This document shows positions 51,556 to 64,000 of a stretch of DNA of 64,000 nt, piece by piece. The position numbers and the translations under genes were made by a program. Numbering within the stretch: the first letter of the stretch is position 1; each line of letters begins with the position of its first letter. The DNA lies in NCBI GenBank assembly GCA_009193035.1, contig SWDT01000002.1, positions 434,001 to 498,000 on the forward strand. Direction: 5' to 3'. Below the pieces are notes generated by a model. It was not told the DNA's origin and did not search any database. It was given only the letters and a program-made list of their open reading frames with translations. The DNA comes from Halicephalobus mephisto. Taxonomy: Eukaryota; Nematoda; Chromadorea; Rhabditida; Panagrolaimidae.

Positions 51556-54500
51556 TTGTTGTTTTTTGTCGATTTATAAGACAAAATACTAGCCAAAATT
51601 GTACCCAACTTTTCTGTATTCTATCATTTAACTTTTTTGAGGTTGGAGGAAAACGGCCTCACTTGAGTCTTGAAGATGGGACGGTCCCATTACGATCCCC
51701 GTCACTCGTGTACTCAAAAGGTCATCTGGCCGCCTACTTCTCCCCTGTTTCGAGGATTCGAGTTTTCCCATTGCTGATCTTCTGAAAATTGAGTGAAAAA
51801 AATTCAAGTTTTTAAGTACCATTAGTTTTGAAATTTTTTCTGGTCTTGTATCATTTCTTGATTTGATTTTGTTTTGCATTTTTTGTCATTTTAAAATGGT
51901 TGTTTATACTTGACTAATTATCCTCCCTTATTGGATCGAATAAAGGTCAGTCGATCGGTAGAATATGCCAAATGAATTATGGCACTTGCGTGATTTTTCC
52001 TGTGACATTTGGGTTGTTTGTTTTTGGACATGAATAGGAGCTGTCAATGATGACATTTTGAAAAAAGAAAATTTAATATTAGTCTAGAGAATTTTTGGAA
52101 ATATCAGTTTTGTAATGGTTATAAGGAAATGATTTGGGAGAAATTTGGATTGGAAGAATTTGAAATTGGAAGGTTTTGGCGTTGTGTTCTGAGTGGAAAA
52201 AATTGTTCATTATGTTAAGATTTCGAAATTTGGAAGTTTGTTAACTTTGGCATTGCTGGAATTTTTGGAAATTTTCATTGCTGTGATTTTTTAGTTTTTG
52301 AAATTGAAGGGTTTTGGCGTTGTGTTCTGGATGAAAAAAAATCCATGATGTTGAGATTTCGAAATTTGGGAGTTTGTTAACTTTGGCATTGTGGAAATTT
52401 TCATATTGCTTTTTTGATTTTTGAAATTGGAGGGTTTTGGCGTTGTGTTCTGGATGGCGTAGAAAATGTTCACATTGTTATGATTTCATTTTTTTCGAAT
52501 TTGAATTATAGCGAAGATTTGGCGTTGTGTTCTGGATGATTTGAAGAATATCCAAAGTCAAAAATGCTCATTTTTAAACTTGAAATTTGACGAGCTTTGG
52601 TATTGGGTATGATAACATGGAAAATATCTAGTATCGAGGTTCGTAAAACGTTCAATGTGAAAATCAAAAGTCAAATTTTACAACAATCAGATCAGCCAGG
52701 CTGTCCGGATGTTGCGAGCAAGCTGCAGGACTTAGTTTCACTTTGATTTCAATGTTGATCTATTTGCTTAAACGTTGCGAGCAAGCTGCGGATTTTAATT
52801 TCGACGTCGACTTGTCTGTTTGAATGTTGCGAGCAAAGTGCGGATTTTAATTTGATTTTGATCCTTCTAAACGTTGCGAGCAAGCTGCAGATTTTAATTT
52901 CGACGTCGACTTGTCTGCTTGAACGTTGCGAGCAAGCTGCGGATCTTTACTTCAAAATTTTCTTAAATTTAAATATAAAAATGTCGACTTATTTGTCTAA
53001 ACGTTGCGAGCAAACTGCAGATTTTATTTTCGACTTTGACGTCGACATGGATATAGACCTCTGTGAAATTTCAAAATTTGCATTTTTCTCAATTTTTGGA
53101 CTTTTTCGATTTTTGCATTGTGTTCTGTAAAATTTTAAAATTTCCACAACGCCGGAATTTTGTATTTTTCGAGAATTTGAATTTCGTTCTTGATATTTTT
53201 CAAACTGTTCCGAATGCCAAAATTTATATTGTAAAATTTTCGAAATTTCCACAACGCCAGGATTTATGACAAAAAAATTTCCGAAATTTGAAATTAATTT
53301 TTTTTGACGTTGTGTTCCTGGTAATTTTCAGAACTTCCACAATGCCAAAAATTTTCAAAATTTAAATTTTTTTATTTTCAAAATTTAAATTTTTTTTATT
53401 TTTTTCAAAATTTAAATTTTTTTTATTTTTTTAAAATTTAAATTTTTTTTATTTTTTTAAAATTTTAATTTCGTCTTTTGTTTTTTGAAGATCTATAATG
53501 TCATGATTTTTTTAATTTTCCAATTTAAAAAACGACTTTTTAGAATATTCTGATTATCCCCATTTATTTTTTATTTTAATTTTTTTAATTCGCAAAATTC
53601 GGAACTTTCCCTCATTTCCTGAAATGAATGAAAAAATTCAAAAAATCTTGAAGCTCAAGTGGCAGTCCATTTGAACGGTTCCTAATAAGGTGTTTCTGGA
53701 TTACTGTAGCTAATATCGGTCAAGAGATTCTGTTCTGGATTTGGGAAGTTGTTGAGTCAGGTCTCTGAAGTAAGTGGTTAATGGATTGCCGCTAATCGAG
53801 CGGCATATTTGGCATGCTCGAGTGAAGGGTGCTTAACGAGTCTGGATTAATGAATGATTTCAGCAAGTCTCATGGTATAAATACTCAATACTGAAAAAAT
53901 AAAAATATATAAAAATTAGAAAAATGAACTTTTTAAAATTAAAAAATATAAAAATTTTAAAAAATTAGAAAAATGAAAACTTTTTTAAATTAAAAAATAT
54001 ATAAAAATTAGAAAAAATAGAAAAATTAGAAAAATGAACTTTTTTGAATTAAAAAATATAAAAATTTTAAAAAATTAGAAAAATGAACTTTTTTAAATTA
54101 AAAAATATATAAAAATTTTGAAAAATTAGAAAAATGAAAACTTTTTTAAATTAAAAAAATTAGAAAAATGAACTTTTTAAAATTAAAAAATATAAAAATT
54201 TTAAAAAATTAGAAAAATTAAAACTTTTTTTTAATAAAAAAAAAACTTAAAAGTTATAAAATTGTGAAAATTAAGAATTTTAAAATCAATTTTTTCCCTA
54301 CATGAAGGTTATCCTGAAATTCTGAGAAAAATTGCTTTGTTTTGAATAAAAAAAACGAAAAATAAAATTGAAATTTTGCTTTGACGGATTTCCTGGATTA
54401 CTGTCCTTAGGTGAGGATTATGAGACATCTTATGATATCCTGGATCTTTCAGAATTTACTCTATGAATGCGAAAGTTCGTAGGAATACCTAAAATCAAAA

Positions 54501-57500
54501 ATCCAAAATTTTCGGTCTTGACTGGAAAAATCCAAAATTCCGTTTCAAAACGATTTTGTCGGACTTTATGGGAAATATTTTAGTTCTTGTGATACTGTGA
54601 TCAGAACTTGAAAATTATAAATGCTAAAATATACAATTTCTGGTCCTGACTGGAAAGTTTTAAAATTTCCTTTTGGGATAATTTGATTTGAATTTTATAG
54701 GAAATATTCTTTTTTCTGTGACAGTATGACTTTGGAGCATTCTAAGAATTATAAACATTAAGACCTGCAGTTTCTGGTCCTGACTGGAAAGTTTTAAAGT
54801 TTCGTTTTGAGACGATTTAATTTGAATTTTTTTATAAATGTTCTTTTTTCTGTGATAGTATGACTTTGGAACATTCTAAAAGTTGTAAGCATTAAGACCT
54901 GCAATTTTCGGTCCTGACTGGAAAGTTTTAAAATTTCGTTTTGGGATAATTTAGATTTAATTTTATGCCGAATATTCTTTTTTCTGTGACAGTATGACTT
55001 TGAGGACTTTGTAAATGCCAAGACTGCAGTTTTCGGTTCTACCTGGAAAGTCCTAAGAATTCGTTCCAGGACGACTTGAAAGTTTACGAAAAAAGTACTG
55101 TTTTTTATAATAGCACGATTTAGCCAGATGCATTGAAGCGAGACCTGCGGGCTGGAAAAGATGATGAATAGTCCTGAAGCTATTGAAAGCCAGGAAGAGG
55201 AGCTTTTATGTATGAACAGAATTGAAAGAAACAATACTTGTGTAATGATGGTATAGAAAACTGCAAAAAAGAATAGAAAAGATGAAAGGAGCTTTGAAAT
55301 GAACTGAATGAGCGCGTATGAATAGATGCTGCAGTTTTGGTGAATAGAAAAAAGAAAATGGAGTATTTGGCCAGAACAGAAGCCCTGGATTTGGTCTTTT
55401 TGGAATTTTGACTTTGGATTTTTGAGTTTTTAAGGGTTCCGATCGAGTTCGTGATTTCAAGCCTCCAGCGATCGTTGTGGAAAAAAAAGAAATCGTTTCG
55501 GGAGAAAAATGAGAAAGTATTTTGTGAAAAACGTCGTTGTAGGATCGAAGTAAAAAAGTCCCTTTAAGACAAAAAGTAGGAGAAATCGTTTCGAAACCGA
55601 AAATGAAAAAACATGAAATGAAAGTTTTAAAATCCTTCCGGGAGGAAAAAGTAGTTTTAGGACCAAAAATGAGAGAAATCATTTCAGGACCAAAAAGTGA
55701 AAAAAGTAGTTTTAGGATCAAAAATGAGAAAAATCGCTTCAGGACCAAAAAGTAAAAAAAAATTAGTTTTAGGACCAAAAAATGAGTTTTTAGAAAAAAG
55801 TAGTTTTAAGATAAAAAATGAGAGAAATCGTTTCAGGACCAAAAAGTGAAAAAAGTAGTTTTAAGATCAAAAAATAAGAATTTTCAGAAAAAAGTAGTTT
55901 TAAAACCAAAAATGAGAGAAATCGTTTCAGGACCAAAAGTAAAGAAAATTTTAGAGAAAAACTTTTTTAAAACTGAAAAGGGGAAAAAACATTTTAGGAC
56001 CGAAAATTAAGAAAATAGAAAAATCCTTCTTAGGATCAAAAATTAAACTTTGTGGAACAAAATATTGGAATTTTTTAATTTAAAAAATAAAAAAAAATGT
56101 TTTAAGAATAAAACACTAAAATTCATTTCGAAAAAAACTAAAAAATTATTTAAAATTTAAAAATTATTCAAAATTTAAAAATTATTCGAAATTTAAAAAT
56201 TAAAAATTATTTAAAATTTAAAAATTATTTAAAATTTAAAAATTATCTAAAAATTAAAAATTATTCGAAATTTAAAAATTATTCAAAAATTTAAAATTAT
56301 TTAAAATTTAAAAATTATCTGAAAATTAAAATAGTAAAATTCGTCTTAGAACGAAAATGGAAAGCGATAATGGACATTGCTGAGGACAAGGATTGTTCAG
56401 GTATGGATAAATCCCCGGATTTTTGGAATTTTTTATTACGAAAGAAGACACCTCGCCTTCTTAGAAGTCCCTTGGTTACGAACTTCGGATAAAAATAAAA
56501 AACTTCACAAAAGACCTGGAATCTTTCAAAATCTTCTAGAAAATTTTAAAATTTTTCAAAACCACGTCAATTTTTAATTTCCCAATTGTCAATCTCAACT
56601 GGAAAATTTTAAAAATTCTTGTTAAGATATTTTTTGAATTTTCGGTCTTAACTGGAAAGTTTCAAAAATTCCTCTCGGGATATTTTTTAAATTTTTGGTC
56701 TTAACTGGAAAGTTTCAAAAAATCTTTTTAAAACACTTTTTTGGAATTTTCGGTCTTAACTGGAAAGTTTTAAAAATTCTTGTTAAGATATTTTTTTAAT
56801 TTTCGGTCTTAACCGGAAAATTTCAAAAAAATCTTTTTAAAACACTTTTTTAGATTTTTATATAAAATTTTTCACTTTTTATTGTTATGTGATTTCTAAC
56901 TTAAAAAAATAACTTTTGAAATTTTTCGTTTTAACTGGAAAACTTCAAAAAATCGTGCTGAGACATTTTCAAAATTTTATTAAAATGTTAAATGTTAAAT
57001 TTTTTGAATTTTTATTTTTAAATTATTTCAATTTTTTTCATTTATTAATTGTCGTCATTATTTTTTTTGTAAAATTGTATTTACAAAATGATCGTTCTTG
57101 TTTATTTTTTTCATTATTTTTTATTTTTAAAAATGACATTTTTCTTCATCATCCAATTGTCTTGGTACGATTTCTACAGTATCCAAAAGAGAAAATTTCG
57201 TCGACAAAATGCGTAGATTAAAGTCACGCAATTTATTAATTTAAAAAAAATTATTTTCTTGACATTATTAATTTTTTGAAAAATATAAAAAATTTAAAAA
57301 CATTTAATTTTCGAAAATTTAGAAAATTAAAAAAAAATTAATAAATTTCAAAATTCAGAAAGTTTTAAAATTAAATAATTTAAAAAAATAAAAATTTTAA
57401 GATAAAATAAATTTGAAAAATTCTAAAATTAAAAATTCTTAAAATTTAGAAAATTTAAAAAAAAATAAAAAAATTTTTAAATTTAAAGAAATTGGAAAAA

Positions 57501-60500
57501 TTTAGAGAAATTAGAAATTTATAAAAATTAAAATTTAGAAAATTTATAAAAATTAAAAAAAATAAAAATTTTTTAAATTTAGAAAAATTAGAAATTTATA
57601 AAAATACCAAATTTAAAATGAAACAAAAGTCCTGGAACGATTTTGTTTGATCATCTGCTTCTGAATTCGTTTCTGTCTTGAATCGATTTGAAAATTATTC
57701 TTTTGTGTTTTTTTGACGTTTATTTTTTACTTTTTAATGTTTTTAAGAATTTTTGTCTCGCAACGAATTTGTTTTTTGATTGCCTTTGACGCAATGCTTT
57801 TCATCGTCATGTAGCTATTCTTTTGAGTTCTTAATTCTCACATTGATCATGACTCTGATTGAACTACGGTAGTCTCGACCTTTCATCATTGATCTTTTCA
57901 AATTCGAAATTTGCAGAAAAATTTTAAAAAATAAAATTAATTTAAAAAAAATAAAAATTAATTTTTTAAAAAATTAAATTAATTTTAAAAAAAAATAAAA
58001 ATAAAATTAATTTAAAAAAAATAAAAATTATATTATTTTGAAAAAAAATAAAATTAATTTAAAAAAAATAAAAATTATATTATTTTGAAAAAAAATAAAA
58101 ATAAAATTAATTTTTTGAAAATTAAAAAAGTTTGTTTTTTTAAATTTAAATTTTTTAAAAATTATGGGATTCAAATTTTTTAAAAATTTAATAAAAAAAT
58201 TGTAAAATTGTGTATTTTTTAAATTTAATAAAAAGAATTATAGAATTTTATTTCTTTAAATTTTTTAAAAATTGTAAAATTTTGTATTTTTTAAAATTAA
58301 TAAAAAAAATTGTAAAATTTTGAATTTTTTCAAAAGTTGAGGATAATGATTTTTAAAATGAAAAACGATCACTGGAGGCTTGAAGATTGAAAATTGTTTT
58401 TTTTCATCCGTGGACTTTCAGGAATTAAAAATGAACTCAATTTCAAAATTTAATCGAGGTGAGTTTCCGAGTCCAAGTTTGTTTTGAGGCGTTGGCAATC
58501 CTGGGAAAATAATTGAAAAAGTCCACACCTAGGTAACTGAGGAAACAGCGAAGAAAGTACTTTCTGGATCTCGGAAGCGAGGATTACCTAAGTCTGGAGC
58601 TCTTCAAAATTTAATTTCAGTTAATCCGTCGATTCCTAAGCGTGTTTGCCTATCTTTTCTAAATTTAGACTCGACTGTCTGTGGTTTTGTAATTTCAGAA
58701 TTCAGTAATGCCAATTTTAAAATTAAATTTTTTATCATCTTCGATTGCAGTGTTTGAGCGGTTTTTGGTCCTGGAGCGATTGTCTGCCGTGTGGCGGGTT
58801 GTTTGATTTTTGCATTCTTTGCCTCATTGCGAAATTTCGATTTTACAAGACTTTTTCGATTTTTTTCGTTTTTTTCCGTTTTTTTTCTTTTTTTTCGATT
58901 TTTTTCGTTTTAAAACCCTCGAAATATTAAAATAGAGTCCATTTCGAGTATAACGCGAAAGTAATGCCCCTGGCTTCTTTTGGGTTTTGGTCCTTGCCGA
59001 ATTTGAATTAATCATAATCTCGTTAGACTTATTAGCAGCTGAGACTCCAGAAGAGCGTGGGACTGTCAGACGCGTGATTCCAAGTAATGGATTGGTTTAG
59101 CCATTTTCATGATGAATCCAGGAAAAATCCATAAATTTCGGTTCTGCATGAAATATGGCTTGCGCAACAAGTCGACCCGAAATTGCTAATCCGATAATGT
59201 TATAAAATAGGGAAAACGATCCTGATCCATTCCCACAGATTGCGCAACTACCATTCACGCCTTTCCCCTGTTTATTCTTTTTTTTCTTGTTTTTGGCTCT
59301 TGTGAGGTCGAGTGGCATGTTCAAGTGCAAATACGATTAGTCTTGCTGATCCCCATAGAAAATCAAAAAACTTAACACTTCCTGATTCCACGAGAAATCA
59401 AAGATTCCAACTTTAGGACTTTAATCCCCTTAGGAAATCAAAGATCTCAATTTTGAAATTCCCTGACTTTTAGAAAATAAAAAATTTTTTGATTTAAAAA
59501 AAATAAAAAATTTTAATTTTAAAATTTCCTGATTTAAAAAAATGAAAAATTTCAATTTTCTTATTTTTGGGAAAATTTAAAAATTGCAAATTCAAATTAC
59601 TTTTATTTTCAAAATTTTAAAATTTCTGAATTCTTTAAAAAATCGGATTTTTAATTTTAAAACATCTTTATTCTTTTAAAATTTACAAATTTAAGTGTTT
59701 TTCGAAAAATGGAATTCCGAACTATAGAATTCTGATTTCTCCAGAAATTCTAATTTTTAATTTTTCTAATCTTTTCAAAAATAAAAATTTACACTTTTAA
59801 TTTAAAAAAAAATCAAATTTCGAATTTTAAATTTTTTTTATTTTTTAAAAATCAGAAAATGTTAATTTTAAATTTTCTTTATTTTTAAAAATCGGAAAAT
59901 GTTAGTTTTTAGGTTTTTCGATCTGAAAAAATTTGATTTTTAAGCTATTTGATCCCTAGATAAAATCAAAAAATCCCAACTTTACTTCAAGCTCTGAGGA
60001 ACCAGTCAAGCGACGAAAAAGCTTCCCGAGAATTCAAAATGAAAAAACTTTGGTTCTTCTTTTCCGCTTCAAAGCAGCTTGTTTTCTAGGATTACTGTAG
60101 CCTCATGTGTCTCCTAGAAACACGTAATTATTGATTTATTTTTAAAAACTGTAAATAGTCAAAAATGGACTGTAATAGATATTGTTTTACTTATTTTTCC
60201 CACGTGAATGAGGTCCGTTAATTAATCTTGGAAAGTTTGGAAAGACTGGAGACTCGGCATTGCGTGATTTTGACCGTTTTCTCTAAAAAGTTGAAAAAAT
60301 TAAAAAACTCAAAATGGCATAACTTGCAAAAAAGTATTTTACTGTCCTTTCGGTTGGATAATGGAGAAATATTTATTGTCTAATTTAATAAAGTAACTTG
60401 TTTTTAGAAAGTTCTTAGATTACGGTATTTAGACAAGATTACAGAATATCATGTAAGATCCTGAATTTTTTGAAAACGTACTTTTTGGGTACTGTAGAAT

Positions 60501-61689
60501 TGTGTGGAAATTACTTTTTTGTCTTGGTTGGAAAGTTTTGGAAATTCGTGTCGAGATAATTTTCCAGAATTTTGTGGCGAAGATTTTTACTTTTAAAATA
60601 ATTTTATATTTTTATAAAATTCCCTAAATTTTAAAGTTTTCTACTTTAATTCAAAATTTTAAACATTAGTTTTAAGAAATATTTTTATTTTTTTTAAATT
60701 TTTCGAATTTCGAAATTTCTTTAAATTTAATTTTTTTAAGGTTATTCAAATTTTTATTTTTTAAAATTATTCAAATTTCAAAGTTCTTTAAAACTTTAAA
60801 AATCTATTTTGAAATTCTTTTCTGTAATTTCGACAGCTTCTTGTTCATTACGGTAGTATTTTGGAATCTTCTGAATTTTTAGAATTTCCTAAAATCGCGT
60901 AAATTCAATTTTCGGTCTTAATTGGAAAATTTAAAAAATATACTTTTCTAAAATTTAAACATTTTTATGCAAATTTCGAAATTTTGAAGTTTTTAGATTT
61001 TTTATTTTTTATTTTTAATATGAGTAAATTAAAATTATTCAAAAAATTAATTAAAAAATTCTTCACGATTTCTGAAAAGCGTTAAACAGGCGCATATCGG
61101 ATCTATGATGAATGTTTGAATGTTTCATTTTTGCTTTTGTGGAAAACAATCGGGTCCCAGCACTCCAGCTGTGGAGGAACTGTTGAATTATCCCCTCTCG
61201 AGAAGGTGACAGGAACCAAAGCTACCGGAGCGTTTTTATCGGAGGGGTTAGCGGATCCTTTTTGGGACTGGTCCTTGCCAGAACACTTGGGAACGTTCCC
61301 TCGAGTCTTCTTCCATGCTATTGGTTACAGTAAACTCCGCCTATATTTCCAAAGGGCGGAGGTTTGTCTCGAAAAAAGGACATACCTAAGCAGGACGGAC
61401 GACGTTTCTCGACTTGTTTCTTCCCTCCCATCTTTTACCTTTTGAAATCCATTCTGTAAATGCGCGATTGGGCTTTTTTCGGTCTCTTCAAGATGAATGC
61501 CGAAAAAGCTTTGAATAGCCACAAAACAACTTTTGTCAATGAATGAATATATGGGTATTGTGTCTATTCTTCTCATGTAGTTCATTGTTGCTCCTTTTCC
61601 TGAATCAATTGTTATTTTGCAACAATAGCTCTCAATTGATCGAAAAAAACGTATTTACTAAATATTAATTCAAATTACTTTAGGATTAG
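51556..61689. repeat. 10 kb gene-free region upstream of sox-2
   Basis: No supported gene. 52240-52560: three units of about 100-130 bp (GGTTTTGGCGTTGTGTTCTG). 52700-53025: GTTGCGAGCAA family, six copies. 53340-53480 and 53900-54260: A/T low complexity. 54480-55110: about five units of about 120 bp (CAGTTTCTGGTCCTGACTGG). 55640-56040: units of AGGACCAAAAAGTGAAAAAAG. 56580-56960: TTTTCGGTCTTAACTGGAAAG units. 57240-57620, 57900-58340 and 59450-59940: A/T-rich. Islands of higher complexity stand out at 51620-52060, 53640-53880, 57640-57900, 58370-58800, 58930-59340, 60000-60560 and 61080-61680, and are candidate regulatory sequence. Confidence 0.7.
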
Positions 61690-63650
61690 ATGATGACAAT
61701 GATGGACACACAAGAGGTGAAACCTCCGCATCATATCCTTCCGATGATGGGAGAACCGTATTCACAGTACATGCAGATGTCTGGGTTTCTGAATCCTCAA
61801 CAACAAAATCATCAAAATTCACTTAATCCTGGTCATGAAGGCAGCATGAATGGATCTGCCGATTCTCCAGGTGGATCATCCGAAGGCTCAATGAATAATT
61901 TTCATTTGAATTGTGCCGGAGGAAAAGAAAAAAAAAACAGAAATGATGATCGTGTTAAAAGACCTATGAATGCTTTCATGGTTTGGTCTAGAGGTCAACG
62001 ACGTAGAATGGCTCAAGAAAATCCAAAACTTCATAATAGTGAAATAAGTCGACAATTGGGACATGAATGGAAACAACTTGATGAAGCTTCAAAAAGACCT
62101 TTCATCGATGAAGCCAAAAGACTCAGAGCAGATCACATGAAGAACCATCCTGACTACAAGTACAGACCTAGACGTAAATCCAAACCCACTCCCGCAAGCA
62201 AGAAGGCCCTGAATCCTGGAAACATGAATGTATCCGTTGCTGCTCAGTTCGATGCCCTCAAATGTCCTCCTGTAAGTTCTTAAAAATTTCAAAAATTACA
62301 ATTCTTAAAAAATTTCAAAAGTTACAATTCTTAAAAAATTTCAAAAATTACAATTCTTAAAAAATTTCAAAAATTACAATTCTTTAAAAATTTCAAAAGT
62401 AAAAATTCTTAAAATTTTTAAAAAACTTCGAAAATTACAATTCTTAAAAAACTTCAAAAGTAAAAATTCTTTAAAAATTTCAAAAATTACAATTCTTAAA
62501 ATTCTTTAAAATTTCAAAAATTACAATTCTTAAAAAACTTCAAAAGTAAAAATTCTTTAAAAATTTAAAAAACTAAGTTCTTAAAAATTACAATTCTTTA
62601 AAAATTTCAAAAATTACAATTCTTTAAAATTTCAAAAATTATAATTCTTAAAATTCTTAAAAAACTTCGAAAATTACAATTCTTAAAAAATTTCAAAAAT
62701 TATAATTCTTTAAAAAATTAAAAAGTAAAAATTTAAAGAAAAATATTAAAATTTTTCCTAAAACGAAAATTTATATTTTTGAAAAAGAATATTCTAAATT
62801 TTTCAAAACAAAAATTTCTTTAAAAAAGTATTCAAATATTTTTTTGAAACAAAAATTTAATTTTTTAAAGAAACTCGTTTAAAATTCTTTTTAAAAAAAA
62901 TATTTAAAATTATTTTTCAAAAAATTCTTAAAATTGATTTTTTTCTCGAAACGAAAATTTTTTAAAGAAAAACTACTTTTTTAAAAAAAAATTAAATTTT
63001 TAATAAAAAAAATTAATTTTTTTAAAGAAAATTTTTATTTTTTAAATTTTTTTTAAAGAAAATTTTTATTTTTTTAAATTTTTTAAAGAGAAATTTTACT
63101 TTTTTAATTTTTTTTAAGAAAAGTTTTATTTTTTTAATTTTTGAAAAAAGAATTTAGTTTTTTTTAAATTTTTTTAGGAAATTTTTAAAGAATGAATTTA
63201 TTTTTTGAATTTTAGGTATATCCTCAGATGTCCAGCAACTGGAATTCTACACCGATTCCGGCTCCAGGAAACGGCTACTTTGACAACTACCCCATGTACA
63301 ACCCTCAGTTTAACCTACAGTACCTCCAACAAACTCAACAACAGACACAGTATCCCCAACAAGGAAGTCCAGCTAACTTGAGTGCCTATCATCAACAGAA
63401 TCTTCTTCATGATCCTTCTCAACAACAATTGAATGGATATAGTCAGTTAGATCAGAAAAATATTAATGATGGAAATTTGGGAAATCCCTCGACGGAGACC
63501 CTTACTCAAGACATCCTCAGGTCCTTCGTGGACAAGGACTCGGCTTCTTCCATGGCCTCGTTGTACTCTGGTTTTCCGTATTCTTTCCAGGACCCCTCTC
63601 AATTGTCCGCCATGGGCCTTTCTGGTCTCCAACAACCGCCCACTCAATAA
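61690..63650 (+). CDS. sox-2: SoxB-type HMG-box transcription factor
   Basis: Two exons (61690-62271, 63216-63650) give 338 aa. The Met/Gln/Ser-rich N-terminus is followed by the HMG box (about 88-165): [60 protein letters not shown] and [11 protein letters not shown], which is the SoxB form. The C-terminal part is Gln/Asn/Pro-rich, a likely activation region. It binds the minor groove at ACAAWG-type sites and controls neural progenitor and sensory cell fates in nematodes and other animals. The start codon follows a TACTTTAG acceptor by six bases. The single intron of 944 bp is low complexity. The 10 kb upstream suggests extensive regulatory DNA. Confidence 0.95.
62272..63215. repeat. sox-2 intron, short-unit repeat
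   Basis: 62280-62720 is about eighteen units of TTCAAAAATTACAATTCTTAAAAA; the remainder is A/T homopolymer-rich. No coding signal. Confidence 0.8.
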
Positions 63651-64000
63651 TAACCGTAATAACTCTCAAAACGAATATCTTTTTTTTCGTGTTAGGACCA
63701 GCCATGTAGTCTCGACGAAAAAAAGCTTTAATTTTGTGCAATTTGCACTGATTTCTTTTATTTCGAAATCCCAGTGTCGTCGTGACTTCTGAATTCCTCC
63801 TTCCTTCTGGCTCAAAACGGAGGATTTAAAAAATTTCGATTAAAAACAAGGCAATTTTTTGATTTTGTCTTTTTTCTTTTATTTTTGCATTTTTTTGTAT
63901 TATTTCTGGATTTTTATCAAAGAAAAATGAATTTAAGTTAAAATTATAAAATTACTGTAATAGAAGTGGATTTCAAATCAAGTCGGAAAATCTTAAACAT
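63651..64000. other. sox-2 3' flank
   Basis: Probable 3' UTR and beyond. A single TTTCGTGTTAGGACCA end resembling the palindromic element family occurs at about 63687-63702. No gene. Confidence 0.45.

Noticed and set aside
54794..55234. Minus-strand frame of 146 codons
   Set aside because: Lies over the 120 bp tandem repeats upstream of sox-2; no recognisable protein.
55206..55778. Minus-strand frame of 190 codons
   Set aside because: Phe/Leu/Ser-rich low-complexity translation of the GGACCAAAAAGTG repeat; no domain and no splice context.
59097..59330. Minus-strand frame of 77 codons
   Set aside because: No start context, no domain, ends in Lys runs; treated as a non-coding island.
61116..61445. 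Plus-strand frame of 109 codons before sox-2
   Set aside because: No family resemblance. The sequence is more complex than its surroundings, which fits regulatory DNA better than a gene, though a short exon cannot be excluded.

Overview
The window is animal nuclear DNA, most probably from a rhabditid (Caenorhabditis-like) nematode. The evidence is short GT-AG introns with TTTTAG or TTTCAG acceptors, splice acceptors sitting directly in front of several start codons (as expected for spliced-leader addition), nematode families (ground-like GRL protein, ODR-2/HOT-like Ly6 protein, LAP-1-type aminopeptidase, CYP13-like P450), tightly packed gene pairs resembling operons, and AT-rich repeat-laden introns dotted with TACTGTA motifs. 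Species cannot be named from sequence alone. I rebuilt 22 protein genes by joining exons at splice sites; the exon sums are multiples of three in every model.

Layout. 0.5-4.5 kb (+): Cys-loop ligand-gated ion channel. 4.7-7.4 kb (+): tandem doublecortin protein. 7.5-7.8 kb (-): ROMO1. 8.7-10.6 kb (+): ADP-forming succinyl-CoA ligase beta. 11.9-13.7 kb (+): leucine aminopeptidase. 14.8-16.1 kb (-): Ly6/ODR-2-like protein. 17.3-19.3 kb (-): proline-rich ground-like protein. 19.5-23.3 kb (-): GT31 galactosyltransferase. 23.5-24.0 kb (-): cysteine form of SELENOF. 24.3-26.2 kb (+): SETD3-like protein that has lost SET catalytic residues. 26.7-27.7 kb (+): CAP-like protein. 28.8-29.5 kb (+): eEF1B delta/beta with two compensating frameshifts. 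29.6-30.2 kb (+): degenerate STAR/KH protein. 31.4-35.6 kb (+): WD40 protein. 35.7-37.7 kb (+): NUDT5-like Nudix hydrolase. 39.2-43.5 kb (-): P450. 44.1-45.7 kb (-): mitochondrial Obg GTPase (GTPBP10). 46.3-47.2 kb (-): ACOT8-like thioesterase. 47.4-48.5 kb (-): PARL rhomboid. 48.9-51.6 kb (+): cohesin kleisin of the RAD21/COH-1 type. 51.6-61.7 kb: a 10 kb gene-free stretch. 61.7-63.7 kb (+): SoxB gene (sox-2).

Gene organisation. Candidate operons are PARL-ACOT8 (122 bp apart, Obg 586 bp further), eEF1B-KH (94 bp), WD40-Nudix (111 bp) and perhaps channel-doublecortin (207 bp). Divergent pairs share short promoters: SELENOF/SETD3-like, PARL/kleisin and ROMO1/succinyl-CoA ligase. From memory, coh-1 and sox-2 are also neighbours on the C. 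elegans X chromosome, so the right end looks like conserved microsynteny.

Most non-coding sequence is repeats: palindromic MITE-like elements (some in head-to-tail dimers), one foldback element, dispersed 77 bp and GTTGCGAGCAA families, and many minisatellites. One minisatellite is built from the last codons of the Nudix gene. I found no CRISPR, phage, or prokaryotic defence system, and no intact transposase. The most notable observations are structural (repeats) and evolutionary (loss of catalytic or binding residues).
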